Source: Ga0077527 sp032128415
GTDB taxonomy: Bacteria; Pseudomonadota; Gammaproteobacteria; Burkholderiales; SG8-41
Assembly: GCA_032128415.1 (NCBI GenBank)
Contig: JAQBGW010000125.1
Coordinates: 1 to 64,000, forward strand
Direction of reading: 5' to 3'
Length of the DNA: 64,000 bases
The position numbers and the translations under genes are program-made. Under the pieces are notes generated by a model. It was not told where the DNA came from, did not search any database, and saw nothing but the letters and a program-made list of their open reading frames with translations. The first letter of the stretch is position 1; each line of letters begins with the position of its first letter. This document shows, one piece after another, positions 16,594 to 25,283 of this stretch.

Positions 16594-18048
16594 AGAAATC
16601 GAAATCGCCTTTTTGGCAAACAGCTTTTTCTCTGTCGGATCCTTGATTTCGTCGGAAATCAGAAAATAGAGCTCGGCTTCATCGCGTGCCTTGGCAGCGG
16701 CCCGCTTCACCACCACTTTGGCAACGGCGCCGATATGCTGCGAGAGTAATTTCTCGGCACGCGCAATCATCTCCGCTGTGAATTTCTGGGAGATCGATTG
16801 CAGCGCCGCCTGCGACGGCGCATCCGCCAGCGCGGTGCGGCCGGAGATCGGCTGCCCCGATTTTTCTCTTGCAGTGAATTTCCTGATGAACGCAGCACGG
16901 GTCTGCTCATCATCAATCTCCTCGCCGACCGTCTTGCACAGTATTTCCATCGTCGAACTGGATTTTGCGGCTCTGCGAATGACCACCGGCGCAATAGGGC
17001 CGATGTGTTTCATCAGTTCGGCTTCAACTTTTTTTAACATCTCCCGGTCAAGCGCCATGCCGGTCAATCCCGGCATTGAGGTGATGATCGGGGTCGATGT
17101 TGACGACTGCGTATTCGTCACCAGCACGGTAGGCGCGCTGCCGACAGGCACCGTACGCTCGTCTGCGACAGACGGCCCCGCACCACCGATCAATACGCGA
17201 CGAAACTCTGCAACGCTTTGCGGCCGCTCTTCTTCGTTAGGCTTCAGCGCCCAGTCTATGGCCGCCAGCATTTCCTGTCCGTAGATTTCCGAATTGCCCT
17301 TTTCAACGGCCGACGGCATTTCGTCATGCCGCACGCGCGCAGCAGCTTCAACCGGTTTGCTGCCGGTCACCATCCAGTACAACACGCCGCCAAATGCATA
17401 AAGATCGCTCCACGGTCCCTGTTTGCCGTGGGCATGATACTGCTCGAGCGGGGCGTAACCGGGAGACACCACCGCAGTCAGTTCCTGATTGCCGCCCTTC
17501 AGTTCGCGTGCGGAACCAAAATCGAGCAGCACCGGACTTCCGTCACTGCGCATGAAAATATTCGCCGGTTTGATATCACGATGCAGAAATCCGGCCCCGT
17601 GGATAACTTCCAGCCCGTCGAGCAGCGGTGCGGCGAGACCGAGCAACCCGCCTCGCGCCAGTGGCCGGCGCATTGCAATCCAGTCCGGTAACGGCTGGCC
17701 TTCGACAAACTCCATCACCATGTAACCAGTGTGATTCGCCTCGAAAAAACGCATTACACGGACGATATGGGGATGACGGAATGAGGCCAGCGTTTTCGCC
17801 TCATCCATGAAACGCTGCAGCCCCCACTGAAACGAGTCCTTGACCGAATCCGATTTGGGCTCGATGGTGTTGTCGGCGTTTCGCGCCGCAAAATCTCCCG
17901 GCAGATATTCCTTGAGCGCGACTTTGAGATTCAGGTTGGCGTCGGTTGCAAGATAGGTCAGGCCAAAGCCACCAGTTCCCAGCACCGACTCAATCCGGTA
18001 CTCGAGCAGCGAAAAACCACTGGGCAGCGCGTTGGTGATTTCGGGCAT
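16582..18048 (-). CDS. Hanks-type Ser/Thr protein kinase with duplicated C-terminal module
   Basis: A 488-residue kinase. Its catalytic domain (about 16-288) has the glycine loop GTGGFG, Lys46 in VALKEYLPGD, catalytic Asp158 in HRDIKPAN, Asp176 in DFGSAR and PGYAPLEQY as activation-segment end. No membrane helix is evident. After a Ser/Thr-rich linker come two similar modules (about 335-392 and 424-482), each with HIG-x-[IV]A-x-VV-[IV]-[KR]RAA. Their function is unknown; they may bind a ligand or partner. The gene lies 16 bases after a haem sensor gene, so the sensor may control this kinase. Confidence 0.9.
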   Translation of the reverse strand: MPEITNALPSGFSLLEYRIESVLGTGGFGLTYLATDANLNLKVALKEYLPGDFAARNADNTIEPKSDSVKDSFQWGLQRFMDEAKTLASFRHPHIVRVMRFFEANHTGYMVMEFVEGQPLPDWIAMRRPLARGGLLGLAAPLLDGLEVIHGAGFLHRDIKPANIFMRSDGSPVLLDFGSARELKGGNQELTAVVSPGYAPLEQYHAHGKQGPWSDLYAFGGVLYWMVTGSKPVEAAARVRHDEMPSAVEKGNSEIYGQEMLAAIDWALKPNEEERPQSVAEFRRVLIGGAGPSVADERTVPVGSAPTVLVTNTQSSTSTPIITSMPGLTGMALDREMLKKVEAELMKHIGPIAPVVIRRAAKSSSTMEILCKTVGEEIDDEQTRAAFIRKFTAREKSGQPISGRTALADAPSQAALQSISQKFTAEMIARAEKLLSQHIGAVAKVVVKRAAAKARDEAELYFLISDEIKDPTEKKLFAKKAISISKKI

Positions 18049-18064
18049 GATTGCTTGGCGTCGC

Positions 18065-18934
18065 CTACTTCTCGATCAGCTCGATCGCCTTCTCCAGGCT
18101 GCGCCGCATGCGGTTGAATGATTTGGCCAGCAACGACACCTCGTCGCCACCATTCTCTTCAAATTCGGGGATATCCATGTTGCCCGTGCTGACCTCGTTC
18201 GCCGCCTCGGACATACGGGTAATCGGCCGCACGATCAACAGACTCATCATCACGTTGAGGATAATAAACAGCGTCACAAACACGCCGCTGAGCGACGCCA
18301 TAAAGGTGTAAAACGCGCGGTTTGCGTTCTTGATCGGCAGCGCCATCGGCACCGAAACAATCTGGGCGCCAACCACTTCATTGTGTTTCCAGCCATAACC
18401 GTTGTTAGGCCCGTAAATTTTCACCATTGCCGGCGGCGATTGAGCGGCTGAGGTATGGCACGCGAGACAGGCCTTGTTCTTGATCTGGAACGGCCGGGCG
18501 AGGTACAGCGATGCCCCAGTCGGCGTGTCGCGTATGCCGCTGATCTCGCCACGGTCAGGATCGGAGCGGAATGCATTCACAATATCGGTCTCCCACTCCA
18601 CCGCCTTGTTACGCGGGTTGGTGGGATTGAGCGTTGCTTCCTTGTATGAGTAGTCCGCGTATTTCTTGTGCAGCGCGTTCATGATCTCGGTCGCCGAATA
18701 GGCCGGTACGCCTTGCGGGTGGAATACCTTCTCGTTAAAGGGGAGCAAGGGTCGAATCTGGTTAACAGTGTAAGAACGCATCGACAGTGCCGCTTCCATC
18801 ATCACCCCGGCACTGCGCAGCACTTCATCGCGCGCGTTTTTTTGCAGCAGATCGTGCGAGATGTAGCCGGTGACGCCCAGCCCCAGCGCAAACACCACCA
18901 ACAACACCAGGTTGAATTTAAGCCGCAGTCCCAT
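18065..18934 (-). CDS. Membrane sensor with DUF3365 c-haem domain and HAMP
   Basis: A 289-residue protein with an N-terminal helix (about 6-24), a periplasmic DUF3365 (Tll0287-like) domain containing one haem c motif CLACH at 156-160, a second helix (about 208-236) and a cytoplasmic HAMP region ending the protein. Nothing follows the HAMP: there is no histidine kinase, cyclase or methyl-accepting domain, so output must go through a partner. The downstream kinase gene, 16 bases away, is the obvious candidate. The start ATG at 18934 has AAAGGGG upstream; an in-frame alternative lies 42 bases earlier. Redox or gas sensing is inferred from the haem. Confidence 0.85.
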   Translation of the reverse strand: MGLRLKFNLVLLVVFALGLGVTGYISHDLLQKNARDEVLRSAGVMMEAALSMRSYTVNQIRPLLPFNEKVFHPQGVPAYSATEIMNALHKKYADYSYKEATLNPTNPRNKAVEWETDIVNAFRSDPDRGEISGIRDTPTGASLYLARPFQIKNKACLACHTSAAQSPPAMVKIYGPNNGYGWKHNEVVGAQIVSVPMALPIKNANRAFYTFMASLSGVFVTLFIILNVMMSLLIVRPITRMSEAANEVSTGNMDIPEFEENGGDEVSLLAKSFNRMRRSLEKAIELIEK

Positions 18935-19078
18935 GATCGCACCCCTTTGGCAATAGTCGCGCAGTATAACCTGCACTCGATATCACTAAATAATATTTAT
19001 CAATCAATGACTTACATTCGAATCACTCAAGGTCGCGGTTGACGACAATGTGGTGTTGGCTGAACTGTCGTTGCCGCG

Positions 19079-20539
19079 CTACGGTCGCGGCGGCGGCGCA
19101 CGTCGTTGTTGAGACTGCAGGCGCCGCAAATCGGCGAACTCATCCAAAGAAATTCTCCGGTCACCATCACGATCAACGCGACCGAAGTCGCGCGCGATGA
19201 ACGGAAAACGTCCCTCGACCTCGGCCGCCGACAAATAACCGTCGCCATCGCGATCAGCATCGCGGAATTCTCCACTCACGCGTTCTCGCGCACGATCCAA
19301 CCCGGAATTTCTTGCATCGGGACGCGGCGGACGTTCACTCTGGTCAGCACCGGGGCCGAATTCGCGCGACGGCCGCTGATCCATGGGGGCGCGCCGTGGA
19401 GGTTGCGGCGCTGGGGTGAGTTGTGGTGCCGGCGCGGCAATCGCCGCGGGCGGCGGCTCCGGACGACGCTTATACCAACCCAGCGCAATGACAGCGGCAA
19501 AAAGAACCGCTGCACCCCAGCCCACTCGTCGCCAGTCGGATCCATGATCGTTGGTCAAACGCGATGGGCGTACCGGCGATGTCGGCCGTGACGCCATCGT
19601 CGCCGTGGCCGCAGCACGCGTTGCAGGTTCCGGGGCAACAGCCGCAGTTTTGGACAACAGCGCGGCCTGCGCTTCAAATGCCGCCTTCCATTCCGCAATA
19701 CTTTGCGGACGCTGCTCCGCTTTCAGCATCATGGCCCACTCGATTGCACGCAACAGCGGCTCGCTGTAACGGTTGCGAGCCGCAGCAAGAACCTCCGCCA
19801 CGGCATCGTTTTGCAGACGGCTCACGGCGTCCGGTGGATTTTTGTCGGTGACTACGCGGAACAGCACACCACCCATGGCGTAAATATCAGTCCACGGCCC
19901 CTGCTTGCCGTCGCCTGCATATTGTTCAAGCGGTGCATAACCGGGCGTCAGCACGGCGGTTAACGTGCGGGTAGCGCCGCCGGTATTGCGCGCCGCGCCG
20001 AAATCAAGCAGCACCGGTGTGCCATTCGCGCGCATGAATATATTGCTAGGCTTGATGTCGCGATGCAGAAATTTTTCGGTATGCACTGCCGCCAGTCCAT
20101 CGAGCAACGGCAGCACTATGCGTTTGAGCTCCGCCTCATCCGGCTGCGGCGTGCGCTTGAGCAACTGGCTCAGCGACTCGCCGTCCTCATAATCCATCAC
20201 CATGTAACCGGTACCGTTCGCCACGAAGTAGCGGTTCACACGCACGATATGCGGATGACTGAAACGCGCCAACGTCCGCGCTTCGCGGATAAAACTGTCC
20301 AGCCCCCACTGGTAATCGTGCTGGTGGTCAGTAGAAACCGGCACCACGCTACCGTCGAGCGCACGCACTGCCAGATCGCCGGGCAGATATTCCTTGATGG
20401 CAACCTGCTTCTCGAGATTGGTGTCCCAGCCGAGATAGGTCATGCCGAAACCACCGACGCCCAGCACTGCTTTCAATTGATATTCGTTGAGCGTCGAGTT
20501 CAGCTCCAGCGCATTGCGATAAACAGGGGACTCGCTCAT
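19079..20539 (-). CDS. Transmembrane Ser/Thr protein kinase with extracytoplasmic EF-hands
   Basis: A 486-residue kinase similar to the one at 16582-18048. Its catalytic domain (about 20-292) contains GVGGFG, Lys49 in VAIKEYLPGD, Asp161 in HRDIKPSN and Asp179 in DFGAAR. A single membrane helix (about 339-356) is followed by a Pro-rich stretch and two EF-hand loops, 429-440 (Asp429, Asp431, Asp433, Glu440) and 456-467 (Asp456, Asp458, Asp460, Glu467). The EF-hands would lie in the periplasm, so calcium could be sensed outside and signalled to the kinase inside. The gene starts 31 bases after the DsbA-like gene. Confidence 0.9.
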   Translation of the reverse strand: MSESPVYRNALELNSTLNEYQLKAVLGVGGFGMTYLGWDTNLEKQVAIKEYLPGDLAVRALDGSVVPVSTDHQHDYQWGLDSFIREARTLARFSHPHIVRVNRYFVANGTGYMVMDYEDGESLSQLLKRTPQPDEAELKRIVLPLLDGLAAVHTEKFLHRDIKPSNIFMRANGTPVLLDFGAARNTGGATRTLTAVLTPGYAPLEQYAGDGKQGPWTDIYAMGGVLFRVVTDKNPPDAVSRLQNDAVAEVLAAARNRYSEPLLRAIEWAMMLKAEQRPQSIAEWKAAFEAQAALLSKTAAVAPEPATRAAATATMASRPTSPVRPSRLTNDHGSDWRRVGWGAAVLFAAVIALGWYKRRPEPPPAAIAAPAPQLTPAPQPPRRAPMDQRPSREFGPGADQSERPPRPDARNSGLDRARERVSGEFRDADRDGDGYLSAAEVEGRFPFIARDFGRVDRDGDRRISLDEFADLRRLQSQQRRAPPPRP

Positions 20540-20570
20540 GGCTGATGTCGCTCAGGGCACCGCTGACGCT

Positions 20571-21230
20571 TCAGGCGACGGGTTCGCCCGCCAGCGCCTG
20601 CTGCATCGCCTGCAGCAACACCTCAGCCTCCTGCGCGCCGGATAAGCCGATGCTGCGGTTGAAAATAAAAAATGGCACGCCATTAACGCCCGCCTGCCGG
20701 GCTTCCTCGTCGGCGCTGCGGATCACGTCGGCGCCCCCTGCACTGTTGAGGTAATTGAGTACGTCTTCACGCGGCAAACCGGCCTGCGCTGCATAATCAG
20801 CCAGCACGGCGTTGTCGGTGAGGTTCGCGCCTTCAATGAAGTAGGCACGGAACAGCGCCTCGGCTACGGCGTCCTGTTTACCCAGTTCACCCGCGTGATG
20901 CAGCAGGCGATGCGCATTGACCGTGTTCGGCTGCACGGTGATTTTATCGAATGCCATGTCGAGGCCGACGCTCTTGCCGACCATTGCCACGCGATCGTAT
21001 TTCGCGTTACCCACGGGTCCGAACTTACGCATGATGTAGTCAGCCCGCGAAATGCCGGAAACCGGCAGATCTGGATTCAACTGAAATGGCAGCCAGCGCA
21101 CGGCCGGCGGTGCTGCATCGGGGTACAGTTTGGCGAACTGTTGCAGCGCGGCTTCAAGCCGGCGCTTGCCGATGTAGCACCAGGGTCAAACTACGTCAGA
21201 AACAATATCGATAGCCAGTTGCTTGCTCAT
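20571..21230 (-). CDS. DsbA/FrnE-like thioredoxin-fold oxidoreductase, candidate selenoprotein (in-frame UGA at codon 15)
   Basis: From an ATG at 21230 (GAAAGG seven bases upstream) the frame reads MSKQLAIDIVSDVV, UGA, PWCYIGKRRLEAAL and then 190 further codons without a stop. In FrnE/DsbA-like proteins this site is the first Cys of CPWC, so UGA (21186-21188) stands exactly where redox Cys is expected, giving U15-P-W-C18. The rest matches the family (ADYIMRKFG, GVNGVPFFIFNRSIGLSGAQ with the cis-Pro loop) at normal length, 219 residues. A hairpin lies at SECIS distance. Recoding to selenocysteine is the favoured reading; a nonsense mutation or a read error (TGC to TGA) is the alternative. No Sec machinery gene is in the window. 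Confidence 0.75.
21146..21165 (-). promoter_or_regulatory. Candidate bacterial SECIS hairpin
   Basis: On the minus strand the hairpin starts 21 nt after the UGA: GCGCCGGCT pairs with AGCCGCGC (eight pairs, one bulged C) and leaves a small UGA apical loop about 30 nt from the codon. The published bacterial SECIS model asks for a loop 16-37 nt from UGA with G among its first two bases; both hold. GC-rich coding DNA folds easily, so this alone is modest evidence. Confidence 0.5.
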
Positions 21231-21285
21231 GGCACAGCCTTTCAGATGAGAAAAATAACATAACCTATTGTTTTTATTGTACTTT

Positions 21286-22659
21286 TTATACGCGTAACGG
21301 CGTAAGGTCTACTTTACCCGAAAACATTGCCGGCACGATACGCAGCGCGGCAGCGCATTGCTGCGGCGCCCATCCGCCGTAGGCGCAGTTACGGCGGAAC
21401 TTGTCTTCAATTTCGGCACGCGACAGTGGCTCCTGCGCACCACCGCGAATATGCGGTTGGCGTTCTTCAAATACCCGCCCGTCTTTCAGCGTCATGCGCA
21501 CGTGTCCAGTGTAGGCCTTGGGATAAGGATTGTTGGGATCAACCACATATTTCACCTTCGCCGCCAGCGCGAGGATGCGCGGATCGCGCACGGTCTCCTC
21601 GGTGAATGCCGCAAGACCCGCTCCGCCGGTGATGAACGCCACCGCAATATTGAACGGCGCGCTGAATTTGGCGGCATAGGCATTCGCCGGTTTGTGTTTG
21701 GACGGCAGCGGATCCCACAGCCGGTGCACATAACCTTCGGCGGTTTCGCACAGCACATCAGCGACGTCTTCCGCCGCAAAACCCTGCTTCGCCAGGCGCA
21801 GGGCGCAATCCGCATACGGCTGGTTCATGGTGCCTGTGGCATACGGCTTGAAGGTGATGCGCGACAAATACCAGTCTTTGCCGAAGTCGCGCGTCAATAC
21901 ATCGTAGTTGCCCTCAGTCGCGTGTGCAAAACCGTTGAACAATCCATGCGTACCTTCAAATACGGTGCGCGGACCGAGAAAACCCTGCGCGCCCAGACGC
22001 GCTGCCTGAATGCCAACATGCGCTGCCCAGCCCGCATGCAGTCGCTTGGTCCACGCACCTTCCGCAAGATATTCAATGATGCCACCGGTCATGCTGCCGG
22101 CAATGCCCAGCGCATCCACCGTTTGCTGACGGTTGAGCTGCAACGTGCGCGATACCGCCAGCGTCGCCGCCATTGCACCGAGTACGCCGGTTGGGTGAAA
22201 TCCGGATTTGTGGATAGCCTTGGGTATCACCATAGACAGACGGCACAATGTTTCCACGCCGACTACAAACCCCGCCAGCATGTCGCGGCCGTCACAACCA
22301 AAGCGTTCTGCTGCGGCAAGCACCGCCGGCGCGATAACCGTACTCGAATGTACCGGGCCGCCCTCGAAGGTGTCATCGAAATCTTCACCGTGGGTTGCAG
22401 TGCCGTTGATGGTCGCCGCGATTTCTGCAGAGAAAGACCGGCTATGGCCTATGGCCGTACACGGCCCACCGGCATCGACACCGGCAATCACCGCGCGCAC
22501 ATAGTCCGTGCCCCGCGCGGCCACGCACAAACCGATCACATCAATAAACAGTTCTTCAGCACGCTTGCGCACCGCCACAGGTATAGCCGCAGCGGTCAAT
22601 GCCGCAGATTGATCTGCAAGCAGCTCAGCGACAGCCACTTCAGGCGCATTCTCAGTCAT
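21286..22659 (-). CDS. MmgE/PrpD family protein
   Basis: A 457-residue member of the family that includes 2-methylcitrate dehydratase PrpD and iminodisuccinate epimerase. Family features include GTATHGEDFDDTFEGGPVHSSTVIAPAVLA, spread over residues 90-118, and FHPTGVLGAMAATLAVSRTL later on. Substrate specificity varies widely, so only dehydration or isomerisation of a hydroxylated polycarboxylate is suggested. It follows a TTT transporter operon but a terminator lies between them. The start has GGAT upstream of the ATG at 22659. Confidence 0.85.
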   Translation of the reverse strand: MTENAPEVAVAELLADQSAALTAAAIPVAVRKRAEELFIDVIGLCVAARGTDYVRAVIAGVDAGGPCTAIGHSRSFSAEIAATINGTATHGEDFDDTFEGGPVHSSTVIAPAVLAAAERFGCDGRDMLAGFVVGVETLCRLSMVIPKAIHKSGFHPTGVLGAMAATLAVSRTLQLNRQQTVDALGIAGSMTGGIIEYLAEGAWTKRLHAGWAAHVGIQAARLGAQGFLGPRTVFEGTHGLFNGFAHATEGNYDVLTRDFGKDWYLSRITFKPYATGTMNQPYADCALRLAKQGFAAEDVADVLCETAEGYVHRLWDPLPSKHKPANAYAAKFSAPFNIAVAFITGGAGLAAFTEETVRDPRILALAAKVKYVVDPNNPYPKAYTGHVRMTLKDGRVFEERQPHIRGGAQEPLSRAEIEDKFRRNCAYGGWAPQQCAAALRIVPAMFSGKVDLTPLRV

Positions 22660-22672
22660 AGTTCATCCACAC

Positions 22673-22700
22673 AAGAAAAAACGGGGGCTTACACCCCCGT
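22673..22700 (-). terminator. Rho-independent terminator after the Bug gene
   Basis: On the minus strand the stem ACGGGGG/CCCCCGT with loop TGTAAG is followed by T6. It separates the TTT operon from the MmgE/PrpD gene only 14 bases further on, so it could act as a partial terminator. Confidence 0.85.
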
Positions 22701-22742
22701 TGTCATACTCCCCGTTTTCAGGCGGAGCACCATGTCATGACA

Positions 22743-23720
22743 TCAACGCACGAGCTTGATACCCGCGTCCTTCAGGATACCGCGTAGAGTCTGGGTGTAC
22801 TCATTGACGAACGTGTCTAGTCCCGCACCCGTCAAAAACCCGTCTTCGTAGCGGTTATCCTTGAGGAAGCCGCTCCACTCCGGGGTCTTGTGCAGCTTGG
22901 TCAGCAGATCGACGTAATAGGCTTTCACGTCCGGTGCCATTCCTGGCGGTCCGACAAAACCGCGTGCCTGCGGCACCTCGGGCACGTTATAGCCCTGCTC
23001 GTTGATGGTCGCCACGTCCGGCAAACTCGGAATACGCTTATTCATCAGCGTCGCCAGCACCCGAATTTTTCCAGCCCTGATCTGCTCCTCGGCTTCCGCC
23101 GGCTCCATGATGTACATGTCGACGTGCCCGCCCAGCAACGCAGCAACACGCTCACCACCTGACTTCATCGAAATGAACTGCCAGCTCGCCCCGCTCGCCT
23201 TCATCAGCAGATGACGCAGCGTGTTGTCGCGGCCACTGAGAGAGCCACCCGATTGTTTCAATTTACCCGGATTGGCCTTGGCCGCCTCGAAGAATTCCTT
23301 CGTGGTCTTGTACGGGGATTCCGTAAGGACGGTCATTACTGCGGGTTCAAGCACGAGACGGGCGATGGGCGTGAGATCATTCATCGTGACCTTGGCTTTC
23401 GCGCGAATCTGCGGATTGACAAACCAGACGCTGGTGAACACGGCAAGCAGGTGCGTCTCGGCTTTTTTCTCACCGAGATAGGCCATCGCGACCAGGCCGC
23501 CACCACCGGTCTTGTTCACTACCTGTATCGTTTGCGGCGCGAGTTTGGTCTTTGCGAGCAACCCCTGCACAGCGCGTCCAAATACGTCGTTGCCTGCTCC
23601 GGGTCCCGAATGGACCATGAACTCGATCGTACGGTCAGGCGTAAAAGCGTGGACGGGTGCGCCGCCGAGTACAGCGGCCGCCATGATTGAACCTGCCAGA
23701 ATGCTGCGTATGTGTTTCAT
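22743..23720 (-). CDS. Bug-family periplasmic substrate-binding protein of a TTT system
   Basis: A 325-residue protein with a signal peptide ending near VHA (residue 25) and the Bug layout: FMVHSGPGAGNDVFGR near the start, VVNKTGGGGLVAMAYL and the GGHVDMYIMEPAEAEEQI segment. Bug receptors bind carboxylates or related small acids in the periplasm and deliver them to TctA/TctB. The start at 23720 has AAGGAGGA at ideal spacing. It is the last gene of tctB-tctA-bug on this strand, which suggests a working three-component importer. Ligand unknown. Confidence 0.9.
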   Translation of the reverse strand: MKHIRSILAGSIMAAAVLGGAPVHAFTPDRTIEFMVHSGPGAGNDVFGRAVQGLLAKTKLAPQTIQVVNKTGGGGLVAMAYLGEKKAETHLLAVFTSVWFVNPQIRAKAKVTMNDLTPIARLVLEPAVMTVLTESPYKTTKEFFEAAKANPGKLKQSGGSLSGRDNTLRHLLMKASGASWQFISMKSGGERVAALLGGHVDMYIMEPAEAEEQIRAGKIRVLATLMNKRIPSLPDVATINEQGYNVPEVPQARGFVGPPGMAPDVKAYYVDLLTKLHKTPEWSGFLKDNRYEDGFLTGAGLDTFVNEYTQTLRGILKDAGIKLVR

Positions 23721-23763
23721 TTGACTCCTCCTTGTTATGGACTGCACAACTCAATACACAATT

Positions 23764-25275
23764 CTATGCTTCCTGATCAGCCACTTTTGTGCGCCATGAC
23801 GCGACCTGCCGGAACAGAGGTCCGAGCAATACTGCCGAAGTCATAACCAGTATCACCAGCGCCAGCGGTCTAGTATAAAGGATAGAGACATCGCCCTGAG
23901 ACATCATCAGGGATTGCCGCACTGCGTTTTCCATCAGATCACCGAGAACAAGTCCGAGTATCAACGGCGCGGCTGGATAATCGGTTTTGCGCATCAGAAA
24001 GCCTAACAGGCCGAAAAACGCGACAAGCCAGGTGTCGAGCAGGCGCTGGTCCACGCTGTACACCCCGATGATGGATACCCCCAGAATGACGGGGTAGAGC
24101 ACGTAACCCGGCAATTTTAGTATTTGCGCAAACAACGGCACTAGCGGCAAGTTCAGAATCAGCAGCATGACATTGCCGATGTACATGCTTGCCACCAGAC
24201 CCCAGAAAAGCTCCGGATGATCCTGGATCAGCAGTGGCCCCGGCCGCAGTCCCCAGAGTATGAACGCTGCCAGCAGAATAGCCGTCGTCGCAGAACCCGG
24301 AATGCCGAGCGTCATCAGCGGCACCAGTGCCCCGCCGGTCTCTGAATTGTTGGCAGCCTCGGGCGCCGCCACACCTTCCACGACGCCAGTGCCGAATTTT
24401 TCCGGGTGCTTCGACACGGCCTTCTCAATCCCGTAGGAAACAAATGAAGCTATCGTTGAGCCCGCGCCCGGAAGCACGCCGACAAAAAAACCGACGATCG
24501 ATCCGTTCAGAAAAGCAAAACGCGAATCCTTGATGTCCTGCCAGGTGGGCATGAGATTGCGCACGCCCTTGGGCACCACAAACGCCGCCTGTTTCGAATC
24601 GCTGGTCAGGTTTGCAAGCACCTCGCCGATCGCGAACGTGCCGATCGCCACCACTACGAATTGGACACCGTCGAGCAGTTCGATCTGGTCAAGTGTGTAA
24701 CGCTCAGTGTCGGTGAACATGTCGATGCCGATCGTCGCGAGCCACAGTCCGACGAACATCGACAGCAGCGCCTTGAGCATGGATTTCCCGGCAAGCAGCA
24801 CCACCATCGACAACCCGAACGCCATCAACGCGAAATACTCGGGCGGCCCGAAACGCAGGGCAAATTCGGCGACGGGCGGCGCAACCAGCATCAGCAGAAT
24901 AACGCCGACCGTTCCCGCAATGAATGACGAGATTGCGGCAATACCAAGGGCGGGGCCTGCGCGACCGTTTCTCGCCATTTCGAAACCATCGAGACAGGTG
25001 ACGACCGAGGCTGATTCTCCCGGCACATTCAGCAAGATGGATGTCGTGGAGCCGCCGTACTTGGCCCCGTAGTAGATGCCGGACATCATGATGATGCCTG
25101 CTGTCGGATTCATCTGCGTTGCAAGGGGCAGTAGCAATGCGATGGTTGCAGAAGGTCCCAGCCCCGGCAGAATGCCGACCACGGTGCCCAGGAAAACGCC
25201 GACAAAACACCACCAGAGGTTTATCGGCACAAGAGCCACGGCGAAGCCGTTCATCAGATTGGAAAGTATTTCCAT
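23764..25275 (-). CDS. tctA: TTT transporter large membrane subunit (TctA)
   Basis: A 503-residue protein with about 10-12 membrane helices. TctA motifs are clear: GILPGLGPSATIALLLPL, YYGAKYGGSTTSILLNVPGES and, in the second half, GFFVGVLPGAGSTIASFVSYG with PEAANNSETGGALVPLMTLGIPGS. It forms the transport channel with TctB and takes substrate from the Bug protein. The frame extends upstream into tctB; the ATG at 25275 is selected because it lies just behind tctB and starts MEILSNLMNGF as in homologues. Confidence 0.93.
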   Translation of the reverse strand: MEILSNLMNGFAVALVPINLWWCFVGVFLGTVVGILPGLGPSATIALLLPLATQMNPTAGIIMMSGIYYGAKYGGSTTSILLNVPGESASVVTCLDGFEMARNGRAGPALGIAAISSFIAGTVGVILLMLVAPPVAEFALRFGPPEYFALMAFGLSMVVLLAGKSMLKALLSMFVGLWLATIGIDMFTDTERYTLDQIELLDGVQFVVVAIGTFAIGEVLANLTSDSKQAAFVVPKGVRNLMPTWQDIKDSRFAFLNGSIVGFFVGVLPGAGSTIASFVSYGIEKAVSKHPEKFGTGVVEGVAAPEAANNSETGGALVPLMTLGIPGSATTAILLAAFILWGLRPGPLLIQDHPELFWGLVASMYIGNVMLLILNLPLVPLFAQILKLPGYVLYPVILGVSIIGVYSVDQRLLDTWLVAFFGLLGFLMRKTDYPAAPLILGLVLGDLMENAVRQSLMMSQGDVSILYTRPLALVILVMTSAVLLGPLFRQVASWRTKVADQEA

Positions 25276-25283
25276 GGCTCGGC

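Noticed and set aside
20571..21101. A complete short protein starting at an internal GTG after the UGA
   Set aside because: It would lack the CxxC active site and the first beta strand, has no good ribosome site, and the coding signal clearly continues upstream through the UGA to a proper start at 21230.
21358..22740. 460-codon + strand frame opposite the MmgE/PrpD gene
   Set aside because: Antisense shadow with no domain and no ribosome site; the minus strand has the real family protein.
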